The notes: a model not told the origin generated them from the letters alone. 64,000 bases of DNA from Devosia sp. 1566 (GCF_004005995.1 NZ_CP034767.1:2604001-2668000), one strand, 5' to 3'. Numbered from the stretch's first letter, positions 45,841-55,714 are shown. Translations and numbers: made by a program.

Positions 45841-45872
45841 AGCAGGCTGCTTATTTTTTATAACAGGTTATA
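45841..45872. promoter_or_regulatory. Candidate LysR operators in the divergent promoter region
   Basis: Two adjacent palindromes lie between the LysR and SBP genes: AGCAG-G-CTGCT (45841-45851) and TATAAC-AG-GTTATA (45859-45872). The second is AT-rich and symmetrical, near the T-N11-A form of LysR sites. Binding is not shown. Confidence 0.45.
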
Positions 45873-45977
45873 TTGCCAGGCTGTTGTGGTCGGTGCTCAA
45901 CTCGCGAAATGGCGTCGGATGAGAGCTGGCAATGACGCGCTCTAACCCACTGCCAACACAACTGCCGGAGTGGCGCT

Positions 45978-47546
45978 ATGCAGAAACGCTTCCTATTACC
46001 TGTACTTGTAACTTCGCTGCTATGCAGTGTCACACCAGCATTCGCCGAAACTCTACGATGGTCCTCGCAGGGAGATATCGTAACATTCGATCCGTATGCA
46101 CATACGGAAAGCTTTACTTCGAATGTTCAGCATCATGTCTACGACCCCTTGGTGCGCCGCTCCGACACCTTGTCGATCGAGCCGGCTCTGGCGGTTTCCT
46201 GGGAAGTGCTGGAGCCTACGCGCTGGCAGTTCAAGCTGCGCGAAGGCGTAAGCTTTCACAACGGCAACCCATTCAACGCCGACGACGTCGTGGCATCGGT
46301 CGAGCGGCTGCTGCATCCTGACGCACGGGCCCGCGGCAATCTGAGTGCCGTCGTGTCGATTGAAAAGGTCGACGACTACACGGTCGATTTCATTCTTGCC
46401 GGGCCCTACCCGCTGCTGCTCAACGATCTGTCGGGCATCTTCATGATGGACAAGGAATGGCTCGAGGAAAACGACGCCATGACACCGGGCAATATCACCA
46501 CCGGCGTCACCAATTTTGCCACAACGCATGCGAACGGCACAGGCCCGTTCATTCTTGAAAGCTATAGCCCCGATGTCGGCACCGACATGGTGGTCAACGA
46601 AAACTGGTGGGACGAGCCGCGCCATAATCTGACGCGCATCGAGTTCCGGCCCATTACCTCGGACGCGACGCGCGTTGCGGCACTGCTTTCGGGCGAGCTC
46701 GACATGATCGCGCCGGTTCCACTGCAGGACGTCGGCCGCATCGAAGCATCCGAGGGCTTCAAGGTGATCGAAGAGCCATCATTGCGGCTGATCTTCTTGG
46801 GCCTGAACCATACTGACGAACTGCACGCCATGCCAGGAGAGCCCAACCCGCTCAAGGATGTGCGCGTGCGCCAGGCCCTGTGGCATGCCATGGACCTCGA
46901 CAGCATCCAGCAGCGCATCATGCGGGGCAAGTCACGCACGGTCGGGCTCTTGGTTGCCCCACCCGTAACGGGATATGCCGAGGACCTCGACGTTCCATTG
47001 GCCTTCGATGTCGACAAGGCCAAGGCTCTGCTCGCGGAAGCCGGTTACGCCGAGGGCTTTTCCACAAACCTCGATTGCTCCAACGACCGATACATTAATG
47101 ATGAGCAGATCTGCATCGCCATTGCCTCGATGTGGGAGCGCGCTGGCATAACGGTCAACCTGAACACGGAAAGCCGTTCAACCTACTTCCCCAAGGTCGA
47201 TAACGGCGAAACCGATATCTACATCATCGGCTGGGCGACGCTTCCGGCAATGGATGGGTTTAGCATTTTGCGCGCCATGTTTGAAACGCGCAGCGATGTT
47301 GGCGGCGGGAACAACCCTAATGGTCTGTCCGATCCGAAGTTGGACGAGTTGACAGCCTCTGCTGCTATCGAACTGGACGAGCCAACTCGCGTTGGCATGC
47401 TTACGGAAGCGCTTAAGATTGCTCATGATGAGGCCTACTTCCTGCCCATTCACCAGCAGCCGGTGTCCTGGGCAATGAAGGCCAATGTTGATGTGCCCCA
47501 GTTCCCGGATGAATACGTCCGGCTCTGGTTCGCGACCGTTAACTAG
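45978..47546 (+). CDS. Family 5 extracellular solute-binding protein (DppA type) of the catabolic island
   Basis: 522 residues with a signal peptide (MQKRFLLPVLVTSLLCSVTP, cleavage after AFA). Family 5 features: the early WSSQGDIVTFDPYAHTES segment, WQFKLREGVSFHNGNPFNAD, and a late GGGNNPNGLSDPKLDEL. A GGAG box lies about 10 bases before the ATG. It should supply the DppB/DppC-like permeases encoded directly downstream. Because the operon continues with amide and ring hydrolases, the ligand is probably a small amide or ureide rather than a peptide (inference). Confidence 0.93.
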   Translation: MQKRFLLPVLVTSLLCSVTPAFAETLRWSSQGDIVTFDPYAHTESFTSNVQHHVYDPLVRRSDTLSIEPALAVSWEVLEPTRWQFKLREGVSFHNGNPFNADDVVASVERLLHPDARARGNLSAVVSIEKVDDYTVDFILAGPYPLLLNDLSGIFMMDKEWLEENDAMTPGNITTGVTNFATTHANGTGPFILESYSPDVGTDMVVNENWWDEPRHNLTRIEFRPITSDATRVAALLSGELDMIAPVPLQDVGRIEASEGFKVIEEPSLRLIFLGLNHTDELHAMPGEPNPLKDVRVRQALWHAMDLDSIQQRIMRGKSRTVGLLVAPPVTGYAEDLDVPLAFDVDKAKALLAEAGYAEGFSTNLDCSNDRYINDEQICIAIASMWERAGITVNLNTESRSTYFPKVDNGETDIYIIGWATLPAMDGFSILRAMFETRSDVGGGNNPNGLSDPKLDELTASAAIELDEPTRVGMLTEALKIAHDEAYFLPIHQQPVSWAMKANVDVPQFPDEYVRLWFATVN

Positions 47547-47572
47547 TTGCACAAGCCTAGAAAGGCCCCCTC

Positions 47573-48544
47573 ATGATCAGGATCCTGATGTCTCGCCTGT
47601 TTCAGGCTCTCCTGGTCATGCTGGCCGTAACAGCAATTGCCTTCTTGATGTTTCGATACGTCGGCGATCCGGTGTCGATCATGTCGCGCGAAGATGCGAC
47701 GCAGGCTGAAGAAGAGCAGTTGCGTGTCGCCCTAGGCCTCGATCAGCCGGTTCTGGTGCAATACGGCCAGTTTCTAGGGCGGGTCGTCAGCGGTGATCTG
47801 GGCGTCAGCTATCGCAATCAGCGCGAAGTCTCCGCGCTGATCGCCGAAAAGGCCTCGGCGACACTCGAACTGGTGTTGATCGCCACGACCCTGTCGCTGA
47901 TCGTGGGCATACCGCTTGGCGTGTTGTGCGCTTTGCGGCCCAACGGGCTAATTTCTCGGCTGGTGCAGAGTGTCTCGCTGGTGGGCATTTCCATGCCTAC
48001 TTTCGTCACCGGCATCATGCTGATCCTGATCTTCTCGGTGACACTACGCTGGCTGCCTTCGTTCGGGCGCGGCGAAACTGTCGCCATTGGCTGGTGGACC
48101 ACGGGTTTCCTCACAGCCAGCGGTTGGCGCGCGCTGGTTTTGCCGGCCATCACCCTGGCGCTGTATTCCGTGACCTTGATCATGCGGCTGGTTCGCTCCG
48201 AGATGATCGACGTGCTGGCGACGGACTATATTCGCTATGCCCGCGCCCGGGGCCTGCCGAAATACTACACCAATTTCAAATTGGCCCTGCGCAACGCGCT
48301 CATGCCCGTCATTACGGTCACCGGCCTGCAAATCGGCTCACTGATCGCCTTCGCCATCGTCACGGAAACCGTTTTCCAATGGCCAGGCTTGGGGCTGTTG
48401 TTCATGCAGGCCATCACCTTCGTCGATATTCCGGTGATGACGGCCTACCTCCTTCTGGTTGGCGCGATGTTCGTCGGCATCAACACCATCGTCGACCTGC
48501 TCTACGCCATCGTTGACCCGCGCTTGCGCACGAGGAGAGCCTAA
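47573..48544 (+). CDS. Opp/Dpp-type ABC transporter permease (DppB type)
   Basis: 323 residues. N-terminus MIRILMSRLFQALLVMLAVT with membrane helix and the DppB periplasmic region (FLGRVVSGDLGVSYRNQREV). The EAA loop is RYARARGLPKYYTNFKLALR. It follows the SBP gene by 26 bases and precedes the DppC-like gene by two bases. Confidence 0.94.
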   Translation: MIRILMSRLFQALLVMLAVTAIAFLMFRYVGDPVSIMSREDATQAEEEQLRVALGLDQPVLVQYGQFLGRVVSGDLGVSYRNQREVSALIAEKASATLELVLIATTLSLIVGIPLGVLCALRPNGLISRLVQSVSLVGISMPTFVTGIMLILIFSVTLRWLPSFGRGETVAIGWWTTGFLTASGWRALVLPAITLALYSVTLIMRLVRSEMIDVLATDYIRYARARGLPKYYTNFKLALRNALMPVITVTGLQIGSLIAFAIVTETVFQWPGLGLLFMQAITFVDIPVMTAYLLLVGAMFVGINTIVDLLYAIVDPRLRTRRA

Positions 48545-48546
48545 TC

Positions 48547-49449
48547 ATGGCATCACTTGCGACGAGGCTTCGCCGAGCGGTTCCCGCTCATGTGCTGATC
48601 GCCATGGCCGTAGCCATTATCGTTATACTCGCCGCTCTGCTGGCGCCCTGGATGTCGCCCAGCGACCCGACCGATACCGCAAGCTATAATCTGATGGACT
48701 CTGAAATTCCGCCGCTGTTCACCGGCCAGGGCGACCCGCGCTTCGTTCTGGGAACGGACAATCAGGGCCGCGATCTGCTGTCGGCCATTCTGTACGGCGC
48801 CCGCACCTCGATAGCGATTGGCATAGGAGCGGTTGTACTGTCGGCCTCTGTCGGGGTCACTCTGGGGCTGATAGCCGGGTTCGTCGGTGGCCGCGTTGAT
48901 GCCGCCATCATGCGCGTCGCCGATGTCTTCCTGAGTTTGCCCACGATTTTGCTGGCGTTGTTGGTTGCCGGTATCGCGCGGGCGATTATTCCAGCATCCC
49001 AAAGCGATACCTGGGCGCCGCTCGTGTTGATCGTCGCCATCGGCATTAACGAATGGGTGCAGTATGCGCGCACCGTGCGCGCAGCAACGATGGTCGAGTC
49101 GTCGCGCGATTATGTGCGGGCGGTCAAGGTTATCGGCCTGCCGACGCGGACGATCCTGTTTCGTCATATCCTGCCCAATGTCATCGGGCCGATCCTCGTG
49201 ATCTCCACGATCAACCTGGCTGCGGCCGTCCTGACGGAAGCGACTTTGTCATTCCTGGGCGTCGGCATGCCGCCCTCCTACCCATCGCTTGGGACACTGA
49301 TCCGGATCGGCAATGAGTTTGTCTTCTCGGGCATCTGGTGGATCACGGTGTTTCCGGCATTGACCCTGGTCAGTCTGGTTCTCGCAACCAACGTCGTCGG
49401 CGATTGGCTGCGTGACTTGTTCAATCCCAAACTGGGAGGCCGCTCATGA
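48547..49449 (+). CDS. Opp/Dpp-type ABC transporter permease (DppC type)
   Basis: 300 residues. The first membrane helix (MAVAIIVILAALLAPWMS) is followed by the DppC periplasmic motif GTDNQGRDLLSAILYGARTS. The EAA loop is RAVKVIGLPTRTILFRHILP. Its stop overlaps the start of the fused ATPase gene by four bases (ATGA), so translation is coupled. Confidence 0.94.
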   Translation: MASLATRLRRAVPAHVLIAMAVAIIVILAALLAPWMSPSDPTDTASYNLMDSEIPPLFTGQGDPRFVLGTDNQGRDLLSAILYGARTSIAIGIGAVVLSASVGVTLGLIAGFVGGRVDAAIMRVADVFLSLPTILLALLVAGIARAIIPASQSDTWAPLVLIVAIGINEWVQYARTVRAATMVESSRDYVRAVKVIGLPTRTILFRHILPNVIGPILVISTINLAAAVLTEATLSFLGVGMPPSYPSLGTLIRIGNEFVFSGIWWITVFPALTLVSLVLATNVVGDWLRDLFNPKLGGRS

Positions 49450-51152
49450 CCGCGCCGGCGCTAGCGATCGAAGGGCTCACGGTTCAATACCCCGCGCTGG
49501 ACCAACCGCACTTTATCGCGGTCAAGAATCTGTCGCTGACCATCGCTCCGGGAGAAATCCATGCCCTCGTCGGCGAGTCGGGCGCCGGCAAGTCCACGGT
49601 CGGCAATGCTGTGATGGGTTTGATCGATGCGCCAGGCGAGATTGCCGCTGGCACGATCTGGGTGGCGGGCAAACAGATAGACGCTAAGACCGGCCGCGCC
49701 GAGGGCATTCAGCGGGGCCGCGATATCGGGGCGATCTTTCAAGATCCGATGACAAGCCTCAACCCGCTTTTCACGATCGAAAGCCAGTTAACCGAAACGA
49801 TGCGCTTTCATCTGGGCCTGAGCCAGAACGCGGCTCGCGATAGAGCGCTCGAATTGATGCGCGCCGTCGAGATTCCCGATCCTGAACGACGTCTGCGCCA
49901 TTATCCCCACCAGCTATCGGGTGGACAGCGCCAGCGCATCGTCATCGCGGCGGCCTTGTCCTGCAATCCCAGTTTGCTGGTCGCCGATGAGCCGACGACC
50001 GCTCTCGATGTTTCGGTGCAGGCAACGATTCTCAAGTTGATCCGCAACCTAGCAACCGTGCGCCAGTTGGGCGTGCTGCTAGTCACGCACAACATGGGCG
50101 TCGTCGCTCAAATCGCGGACCGGGTGACGATCATGTATCGCGGCGAGGTTGTGGAAACCGGTCCGGTGCCCGATGTCCTTTCCGCACCCAAGGCCGAATA
50201 CGCGCGCGCCTTGATCAGCGCTGTGCCCAGGCTCGACCGGCGCCTCGAGCGGTTTCATGTTACCAATGAGCAATCCGACATCGAGCGGACCGCGCAGGCC
50301 AAAATCACGCGCGTCCGAGCCGCTACGACGACGGCGACCAGGCGCAAGGACCTCATCGAGGTCAATCATCTATCCGTTCACTTCCGCGGCGGCGGCTGGC
50401 GACGAACCCCGGCCTTCAAGGCCGTCGACGATGTCAGTTTTACCGTTCGCCGCGGCGAAATATTCGGCATTGTCGGCGAGTCAGGCAGCGGGAAGTCCAC
50501 TCTAGCCAACGTATTGTCCGGCCTGTTGCAGCAGACTGACGGCACTGTTGCCTATAATGGCGACGCCATCCTGCAACTGCGCAGCACCGCCGTGCGCCGG
50601 GCGATCCAGATGATCTTTCAGGACCCCTACTCCTCGCTCAATTCACGCATGCGCGTCAGTTCAGCCATTAGCGAGCCGATCCTTTTCCACAAACTGGCTC
50701 CGGGACAACGTGAAGCCAATGCCGATGCCGAAACACTGATCGAAGCCGTGGGGCTTCCGGTAAAGATGGGCGAGCGGTTCCCTCACGCTTTTTCCGGCGG
50801 TCAGCGTCAACGCATCTCGATCGCCCGGGCCCTGGCCAGCCAACCCCAACTGCTGGTGTGCGACGAGCCCACCTCGGCGCTCGACGTATCAGTGCAGGCA
50901 CGCGTCTTGAACCTGCTCAAGGACCTGCGCGAAACCGCAGATCTCACCATTTTGTTCATCAGCCACGATCTGTCGGTGGTGCGCCAGATGTGTGATCGGG
51001 TCGCCGTCATGCAAGCGGGTAAGATTGTCGAGCTTGCCGATAGCGAAACCCTGTTCACCGATCCCCAGCATGCCTACACCCGCCAGCTTTTGTCGCTGAT
51101 CCCATCTCTCGACATTTTGACGCCTGCCCAGTTTGAAACTGCCGGAGTATAA
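49446..51152 (+). CDS. Fused double ATP-binding protein of an Opp/Dpp-type transporter (DppD-DppF fusion)
   Basis: 568 residues with two complete nucleotide-binding domains in one chain. First: Walker A GESGAGKST (about 40), signature [14 protein letters not shown], Walker B VADEPTTALD. Second: Walker A GESGSGKST (about 350), signature FSGGQRQRISIARA, Walker B VCDEPTSALD. This GsiA-like fusion differs from the split ATPases of the other two Dpp-type systems in the window. The link region near residues 275-305 is poorly conserved and basic. Confidence 0.94.
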   Translation: MTAPALAIEGLTVQYPALDQPHFIAVKNLSLTIAPGEIHALVGESGAGKSTVGNAVMGLIDAPGEIAAGTIWVAGKQIDAKTGRAEGIQRGRDIGAIFQDPMTSLNPLFTIESQLTETMRFHLGLSQNAARDRALELMRAVEIPDPERRLRHYPHQLSGGQRQRIVIAAALSCNPSLLVADEPTTALDVSVQATILKLIRNLATVRQLGVLLVTHNMGVVAQIADRVTIMYRGEVVETGPVPDVLSAPKAEYARALISAVPRLDRRLERFHVTNEQSDIERTAQAKITRVRAATTTATRRKDLIEVNHLSVHFRGGGWRRTPAFKAVDDVSFTVRRGEIFGIVGESGSGKSTLANVLSGLLQQTDGTVAYNGDAILQLRSTAVRRAIQMIFQDPYSSLNSRMRVSSAISEPILFHKLAPGQREANADAETLIEAVGLPVKMGERFPHAFSGGQRQRISIARALASQPQLLVCDEPTSALDVSVQARVLNLLKDLRETADLTILFISHDLSVVRQMCDRVAVMQAGKIVELADSETLFTDPQHAYTRQLLSLIPSLDILTPAQFETAGV

Positions 51153-51156
51153 TTTC

Positions 51157-52605
51157 ATGGCCGATCTTATTATCACCAACGCCGTCATCGTCACCGTCGA
51201 TCCAGATCGACGGGTCATCAGCGATGGCGCCATTGCGATCAAAGGGGACCGGATCATCGATATAGGCACTGCTGATGAAATCGCCGCGCGCCATACGGCG
51301 GGCGAGATTATCGATGGCGCCGGCATGGCCGTCATTCCCGGTCTCATCGACGTGCATGCCCATGCAGGCCACGGCTTGATCAAAACCATGGCCAGCGGCA
51401 ATTCTGCCGAATGGTACAATGCCTGCTTGCAGGCCTACACCGTTGGGTCAACGCCCGAATTCTGGCGTGCTGAAGCTCAACTGGCGGCGCTCGAGCGCGT
51501 GCGGTTTGGGGTGACGACCGGCGTATCGCTGCTCGGGGGTGGAGATTCAATCATGCGGACCGACGAAGCGGCTTACGGAGACGCCCACTGCGACGGGGTC
51601 CTCGAGGTCGGGACGCGCTCTGTGGTTGCCGTGGGTACCACGCGCCCACCCCATCCGCTCACCTATGGGCGCTGGTCCGACATGGAGCAGGAACAGTTTC
51701 CAATCGAGTTCGACCAGCAGTTGCAAACATCCACGGCGCTGATCGACCGTTGGCATGGCACGCATGGCCGTCGCATCAATATAGCGCTTCTGACCCCGAC
51801 GCTGCGGGCGGAGCATGTCGATACGCTGGGTGCCGAAAATATCGAACGCGCGCGTGAACAGGCGAAAATCGTGCGCCAACTCAGCCGTGACCGTGGGCTC
51901 GTCTTCACCCAGGATGGCCACAAGCGCGGCAGCGTTGCCTATGCACATGAACTCGGGCTCCTGGGCCCAGACGCGTTGCTGTCGCACTCGACGGGGCTGA
52001 CGGAAGAAGAGATCCGCATCTGTGCGGACACGGATACGCGCATTGCCCATAACCCGAGCGCCATTGCGTCGGTTTATGATCGCTGTCCAGCGACTGAATT
52101 GATGGAAGCAGGCGTCATCGTGGCTCTGGGTTCGGATGCCACAGCCCCGGATCGGTCAGGCGACATGTTCCGTCACATGCAGCAGGCGATGCATTATCAT
52201 CGCACGTTCCACAAGGATCCCAGCTGGCTGCCGCCCGGGAAGACTTTGGAAATGTGCACCATCGACGGCGCGACGGCGCTCGGCATGGCCGACGATCTCG
52301 GTTCCATCGAAGTGGGGAAGAAAGCAGATCTGACTTTAGTCGATCTACGCCGACCCCACCTCTATCCGGCCAATATGCCCGTGTCGCGGATCGTCTGCTT
52401 TGCCAACGGCAATGACGTGCACACGGTCATTGTCGACGGCAAGATCCTAATGCGAGATCGCAAGGTGACCACCGTCGATGAAGACAAGGTGCTGGATGCA
52501 GCTCAACGCGAAACCGATCTGATGCTGAAGCGCACCGGGTTAGAGCATCTCCTCGATACGCCCGATACTTTTTGGAGGTCGTTGCGCATGAACGCCGACG
52601 CCTGA
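51157..52605 (+). CDS. Amidohydrolase-superfamily enzyme (AtzB/TrzA/cytosine-deaminase-like)
   Basis: 482 residues, TIM-barrel metal hydrolase. Metal-site residues: His67 and His69 (DVHAHAGHG), His in FTQDGHKRGS, His in LLSHSTGLT, and Asp in LGSDATAP. N- and C-terminal beta-sandwich parts are present (MADLIITNAVIVTVD and SIEVGKKADLTLVDL). The ATG at 51157 has GGAG upstream; an in-frame start at 51133 would overlap the ATPase gene. The family deaminates or dechlorinates N-heterocycles or hydrolyses guanidine- and formimino-type groups. As the first enzyme after the transporter it may act first on the imported compound (inference). Confidence 0.9.
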   Translation: MADLIITNAVIVTVDPDRRVISDGAIAIKGDRIIDIGTADEIAARHTAGEIIDGAGMAVIPGLIDVHAHAGHGLIKTMASGNSAEWYNACLQAYTVGSTPEFWRAEAQLAALERVRFGVTTGVSLLGGGDSIMRTDEAAYGDAHCDGVLEVGTRSVVAVGTTRPPHPLTYGRWSDMEQEQFPIEFDQQLQTSTALIDRWHGTHGRRINIALLTPTLRAEHVDTLGAENIERAREQAKIVRQLSRDRGLVFTQDGHKRGSVAYAHELGLLGPDALLSHSTGLTEEEIRICADTDTRIAHNPSAIASVYDRCPATELMEAGVIVALGSDATAPDRSGDMFRHMQQAMHYHRTFHKDPSWLPPGKTLEMCTIDGATALGMADDLGSIEVGKKADLTLVDLRRPHLYPANMPVSRIVCFANGNDVHTVIVDGKILMRDRKVTTVDEDKVLDAAQRETDLMLKRTGLEHLLDTPDTFWRSLRMNADA

Positions 52606-52755
52606 ACGAGCCGAAAGCTCGAAATTCTATCCGTTAACCAGCAGTAGGCCATGGGCGAACGGGGCACATTAATCCGCTCGCGCCACTCCTCTAAGTTGTA
52701 GTGTACGAGTTCGCTCGCACCACTCTTTCACGCGTTCCACCCCCGAAGGCGCATC

Positions 52756-53418
52756 TTGGCATCCATACTGGTTATCAATCCGAACAGCTCCTCGTCTGTG
52801 ACGCGCTCGATGGAAAACGGCCTCGGTCTTGTGACGAGCTGCACGGATCATTCCATTGACTGCGTCGAACTCCACAAGTCGCCGCCTGGCATCGAGACCG
52901 ATGAGCATGTGGACATGGTCGTGCCCAACATTCTCGAAAGGGTTGCCCGGAGCGACGCAGACGCCTACGTGCTGAGCTGCTTTTCAGATCCGGGCATCGC
53001 CGCAGTTCGAGCGGCTACTAGCAAGCCCGTGATTGGCATCGCCGAAGCCGCCTATCTTGCCGCTCTCGGTCTCGGCCAGCGCTTTGGCATCGTCTCGCTC
53101 GGCCCGTCGTCCATAGGCAGGCACCTGCGCTATTTGCAGCATCTACAACTCGATGGGCGCCTGGCCGGCGACCGCTCCATCGATATGACCATTCCCCAAC
53201 TCATGGCCAGCGATGTTGTCGACATTGTCGTGCGCACCGGCATCAAGTTGCGCGACCAAGACGGCGCTCAAGTCGTGATCCTCGGGTGCGCGGGGTTGGG
53301 CAACTACCGCGCCAGCCTGGAAGATGCGCTGGGCCTTCCGGTTGTCGATCCGGTGCAGGCTGGCGTCGCGCTCGCCGTCACGACCCTCGATCTTCAATAT
53401 CGCACAAAGGCCCGCTGA
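52756..53418 (+). CDS. Asp/Glu/hydantoin racemase-family protein
   Basis: 220 residues. The N-terminus reads ASILVINPNSSSSVTRSM, the hallmark of hydantoin racemases. Two catalytic Cys are present: one in VLSCFSDPG (about residue 75) and one in VILGCAGLG (about 178), the pair used for proton abstraction on each face. The start is a TTG at 52756 behind GAAGG. One base separates its stop from the hydantoinase-like start. Hydantoin racemase plus hydantoinase is a known pair in D/L-hydantoin utilisation. Confidence 0.92.
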   Translation: MASILVINPNSSSSVTRSMENGLGLVTSCTDHSIDCVELHKSPPGIETDEHVDMVVPNILERVARSDADAYVLSCFSDPGIAAVRAATSKPVIGIAEAAYLAALGLGQRFGIVSLGPSSIGRHLRYLQHLQLDGRLAGDRSIDMTIPQLMASDVVDIVVRTGIKLRDQDGAQVVILGCAGLGNYRASLEDALGLPVVDPVQAGVALAVTTLDLQYRTKAR

Positions 53419-53419
53419 C

Positions 53420-54775
53420 ATGGACGAGGTGATCCAAGGCACAATTGTTACTCCGACTGGTCCGATCGAGCACGGCTGGCTGGCCATTGCCGGCGGCAAG
53501 ATCGCCGCGATCGGCGAGGGCAAGGCTCCAGTGGCAGACCGCGTGCATGATGCGGGCACCGCTCTGGTTATCCCCGGGGTCATTGACGGCCAGACCCATG
53601 CCGGCAGCTATGGTGGGCTGCCCGGTATCGCCTCGACCACCCGCTCGGCCGTAGCAGGTGGCGTCACCACCATCGTCGACATGCCCTATGACAATCCGAC
53701 CCCGCTCAACACCATGGAGCGGCTGGAGCAGAAAAAAGCGGCGATTGCCGAGCATGCGCACGCCAACGTGGCGCTCTATGGCACGGTGATGCCCGGCCAG
53801 GACATGGCTCAGGTTCTGCCGCTGATCGAAGGGGGTGTCGTCGCCTTCAAGATTTCAGGCTTCGAGTCGAGCCCGACGCGCTTTCCCCGCATTGCCGCCG
53901 ATCAATTGCTCGATCTGTTCGAAGCCCTCGCGTCCACCAATGTGCCACTCGGGATTCACAACGAAGACCAGGAAATCGTCCATGCCCGCATCGCTAAGGC
54001 GCGGGCAGCGGGCGAAAACGGCATCGAAGCGCATTCATCGAGCCGTCCTTTGGCTGCGGAGCAGGCGTCCACAGCGCATTTTCTCGAACTGGGCGCCCTA
54101 AGCAACGCCCATGCGCATATCGTGCATCTCACTTCCTCGCGCGGCTTTCAACTTGTGGAGAACTATCGTCGAGATGGATTCCGTTCTACGGGCGAGCTCT
54201 GTGTCCACTACCTCTGGTTCGACCCATCGATCGACAGCGCTCTCGGTGCCCGCATGAAGGTCAATCCACCCATCCGTCCGGGCCAGATAGAGGCGCTTTG
54301 GGACGATGTGGTTGCTGGCCGTGTCGCCTTTGTCAGTTCCGATCATTCCAGCTGGCCGATCGACAACAAGTTCACGCCCTCGATCTTCGACGCTGGTGCC
54401 GGCGTGCCTGGTCTTGAAACCCTTCTGCACGCCTTTTACACCGGCGCCGCCACTCGCCAGCTCGATGCCCTGCGGCTGACCGTCGAGCAACTGGCCGAGC
54501 GACCGGCAAAATTCTTTGGCCTCTGGCCGCAAAAGGGCGTTCTGCAACCCGGTTCCGATGCCGATATTGCCATCCTCGCCCTTGAGCCGCAGGTATGGGA
54601 TGAAACCATAGCCCATGACGCGCTCAACTGGAGCCCCTTCCATGGCCGGCAATTCGATTGCCGCGTCGCCCGCACCTATGTGGGCGGCAGGCTGGCTTGG
54701 GATGGTTCTGCCATTGTCAACACACCCGGCGACGGCAAATACGCGCCTCGTCTGGCTTCCCATTGGTTCCAATAA
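53420..54775 (+). CDS. Hydantoinase/allantoinase/dihydroorotase-family cyclic amidohydrolase with a Gln in the first metal-His position
   Basis: 451 residues. The usual D-x-H-x-H reads DGQTH, so Gln58 replaces the first metal His and His60 remains. Other ligands are in place: Lys144 (the normally carboxylated Lys, in AFKISGFES), His180 (GIHNED), His236 (HIVHLTSS) and Asp308 (VSSDHSSW). C-terminal beta-sandwich: KGVLQPGSDADIAILAL. The family opens cyclic amides such as hydantoins, allantoin or dihydropyrimidines. Whether the Gln changes metal loading is unknown. Only one base follows the racemase stop. Confidence 0.9.
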   Translation: MDEVIQGTIVTPTGPIEHGWLAIAGGKIAAIGEGKAPVADRVHDAGTALVIPGVIDGQTHAGSYGGLPGIASTTRSAVAGGVTTIVDMPYDNPTPLNTMERLEQKKAAIAEHAHANVALYGTVMPGQDMAQVLPLIEGGVVAFKISGFESSPTRFPRIAADQLLDLFEALASTNVPLGIHNEDQEIVHARIAKARAAGENGIEAHSSSRPLAAEQASTAHFLELGALSNAHAHIVHLTSSRGFQLVENYRRDGFRSTGELCVHYLWFDPSIDSALGARMKVNPPIRPGQIEALWDDVVAGRVAFVSSDHSSWPIDNKFTPSIFDAGAGVPGLETLLHAFYTGAATRQLDALRLTVEQLAERPAKFFGLWPQKGVLQPGSDADIAILALEPQVWDETIAHDALNWSPFHGRQFDCRVARTYVGGRLAWDGSAIVNTPGDGKYAPRLASHWFQ

Positions 54776-54787
54776 CAGGCTTATCCA

Positions 54788-55714
54788 ATGCCTCTGATTA
54801 ACACCGACACCAACGGCGTATTCGTTATTGCCGTCACGCCGTTCACCGAGACCATGGCGATCGACCATGCAAGCATCGATAGCGTCACCGATTTTTACTT
54901 CGAAAAGGGCGCCGGCGGGCTGACCATTCTGGGCATCATGGGCGAAGCTCCCAAGCTGACCCAGAGCGAGGCGCTCGATGTGACGCGCCGCACCCTGGCC
55001 CGCGCTGCAGGCAAGCCCATCATCGTCGGCGTCTCGGCGCCCGGTTTGGCGGCCATTGAGGAATTGACCAAGGCCGTCATGGATTTGGGCGCTTCCGGTG
55101 TCATGGTCGCTCCGCCCGGATCGCTCAAGACCGACGATCAGATCTTTGGCTATTACCAGAACGTGGTTGCCGCCATCGGCACCGACGTGCCGCTCGTGCT
55201 GCAGGATTTCCCACTGGTCACTGGCATTCACGTCAGCTCGTCCCTGTTGGGCCGCATCGTCGAGGACATGCCCTCCATCGTCATGCTCAAGCACGAGGAC
55301 TGGCCCGGCCTTGCCAAGATTTCCGATATCCGCAATGCCGAGGCCAAGGGACGCCGGCGCCTGTCGATCCTGTGCGGGAATGGCGGCGTGTTCCTGCCCG
55401 AAGAAATGGAGCGCGGCGCTGATGGCGCGATGACCGGATTCGCCTACCCCGAGATGATGGTCGACGTGGTTCGTCTGGTCCGCAACGGCGAGATGGAACG
55501 CGCACAGGACATTTTCGACGCCTATTTACCGCTGGTACGCTACGAACAGCAGCCGGGCCTCGGTCTTGCAGTTCGCAAGCATACTCTGGCCCAGCGCGGC
55601 GCTATCGCCAGCGCCACGCAACGACGCCCAGGCGCAGTGCTCGCACCCAAGGCCGTAGCTGAAGTCGAACGCCTCGCCCTGCGCCAGGCGCGCAAACTGA
55701 AGGAACTTGCCTGA
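54788..55714 (+). CDS. DapA-family aldolase/lyase (dihydrodipicolinate synthase/N-acetylneuraminate lyase superfamily)
   Basis: 308 residues, TIM barrel. The Schiff-base Lys is in IVMLKHEDWPG (about 168) and the substrate-carboxylate loop in ILGIMGEAPKL. The second DHDPS Tyr normally lies in a Y-N-x-P segment; here it reads VLQDFPLVTG, so that Tyr is absent. A true DapA role is unlikely; aldol or retro-aldol chemistry on a pyruvate-like product of the pathway is more plausible. It sits 12 bases after the hydantoinase-like gene and overlaps the SDR start by one base. Confidence 0.9.
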   Translation: MPLINTDTNGVFVIAVTPFTETMAIDHASIDSVTDFYFEKGAGGLTILGIMGEAPKLTQSEALDVTRRTLARAAGKPIIVGVSAPGLAAIEELTKAVMDLGASGVMVAPPGSLKTDDQIFGYYQNVVAAIGTDVPLVLQDFPLVTGIHVSSSLLGRIVEDMPSIVMLKHEDWPGLAKISDIRNAEAKGRRRLSILCGNGGVFLPEEMERGADGAMTGFAYPEMMVDVVRLVRNGEMERAQDIFDAYLPLVRYEQQPGLGLAVRKHTLAQRGAIASATQRRPGAVLAPKAVAEVERLALRQARKLKELA

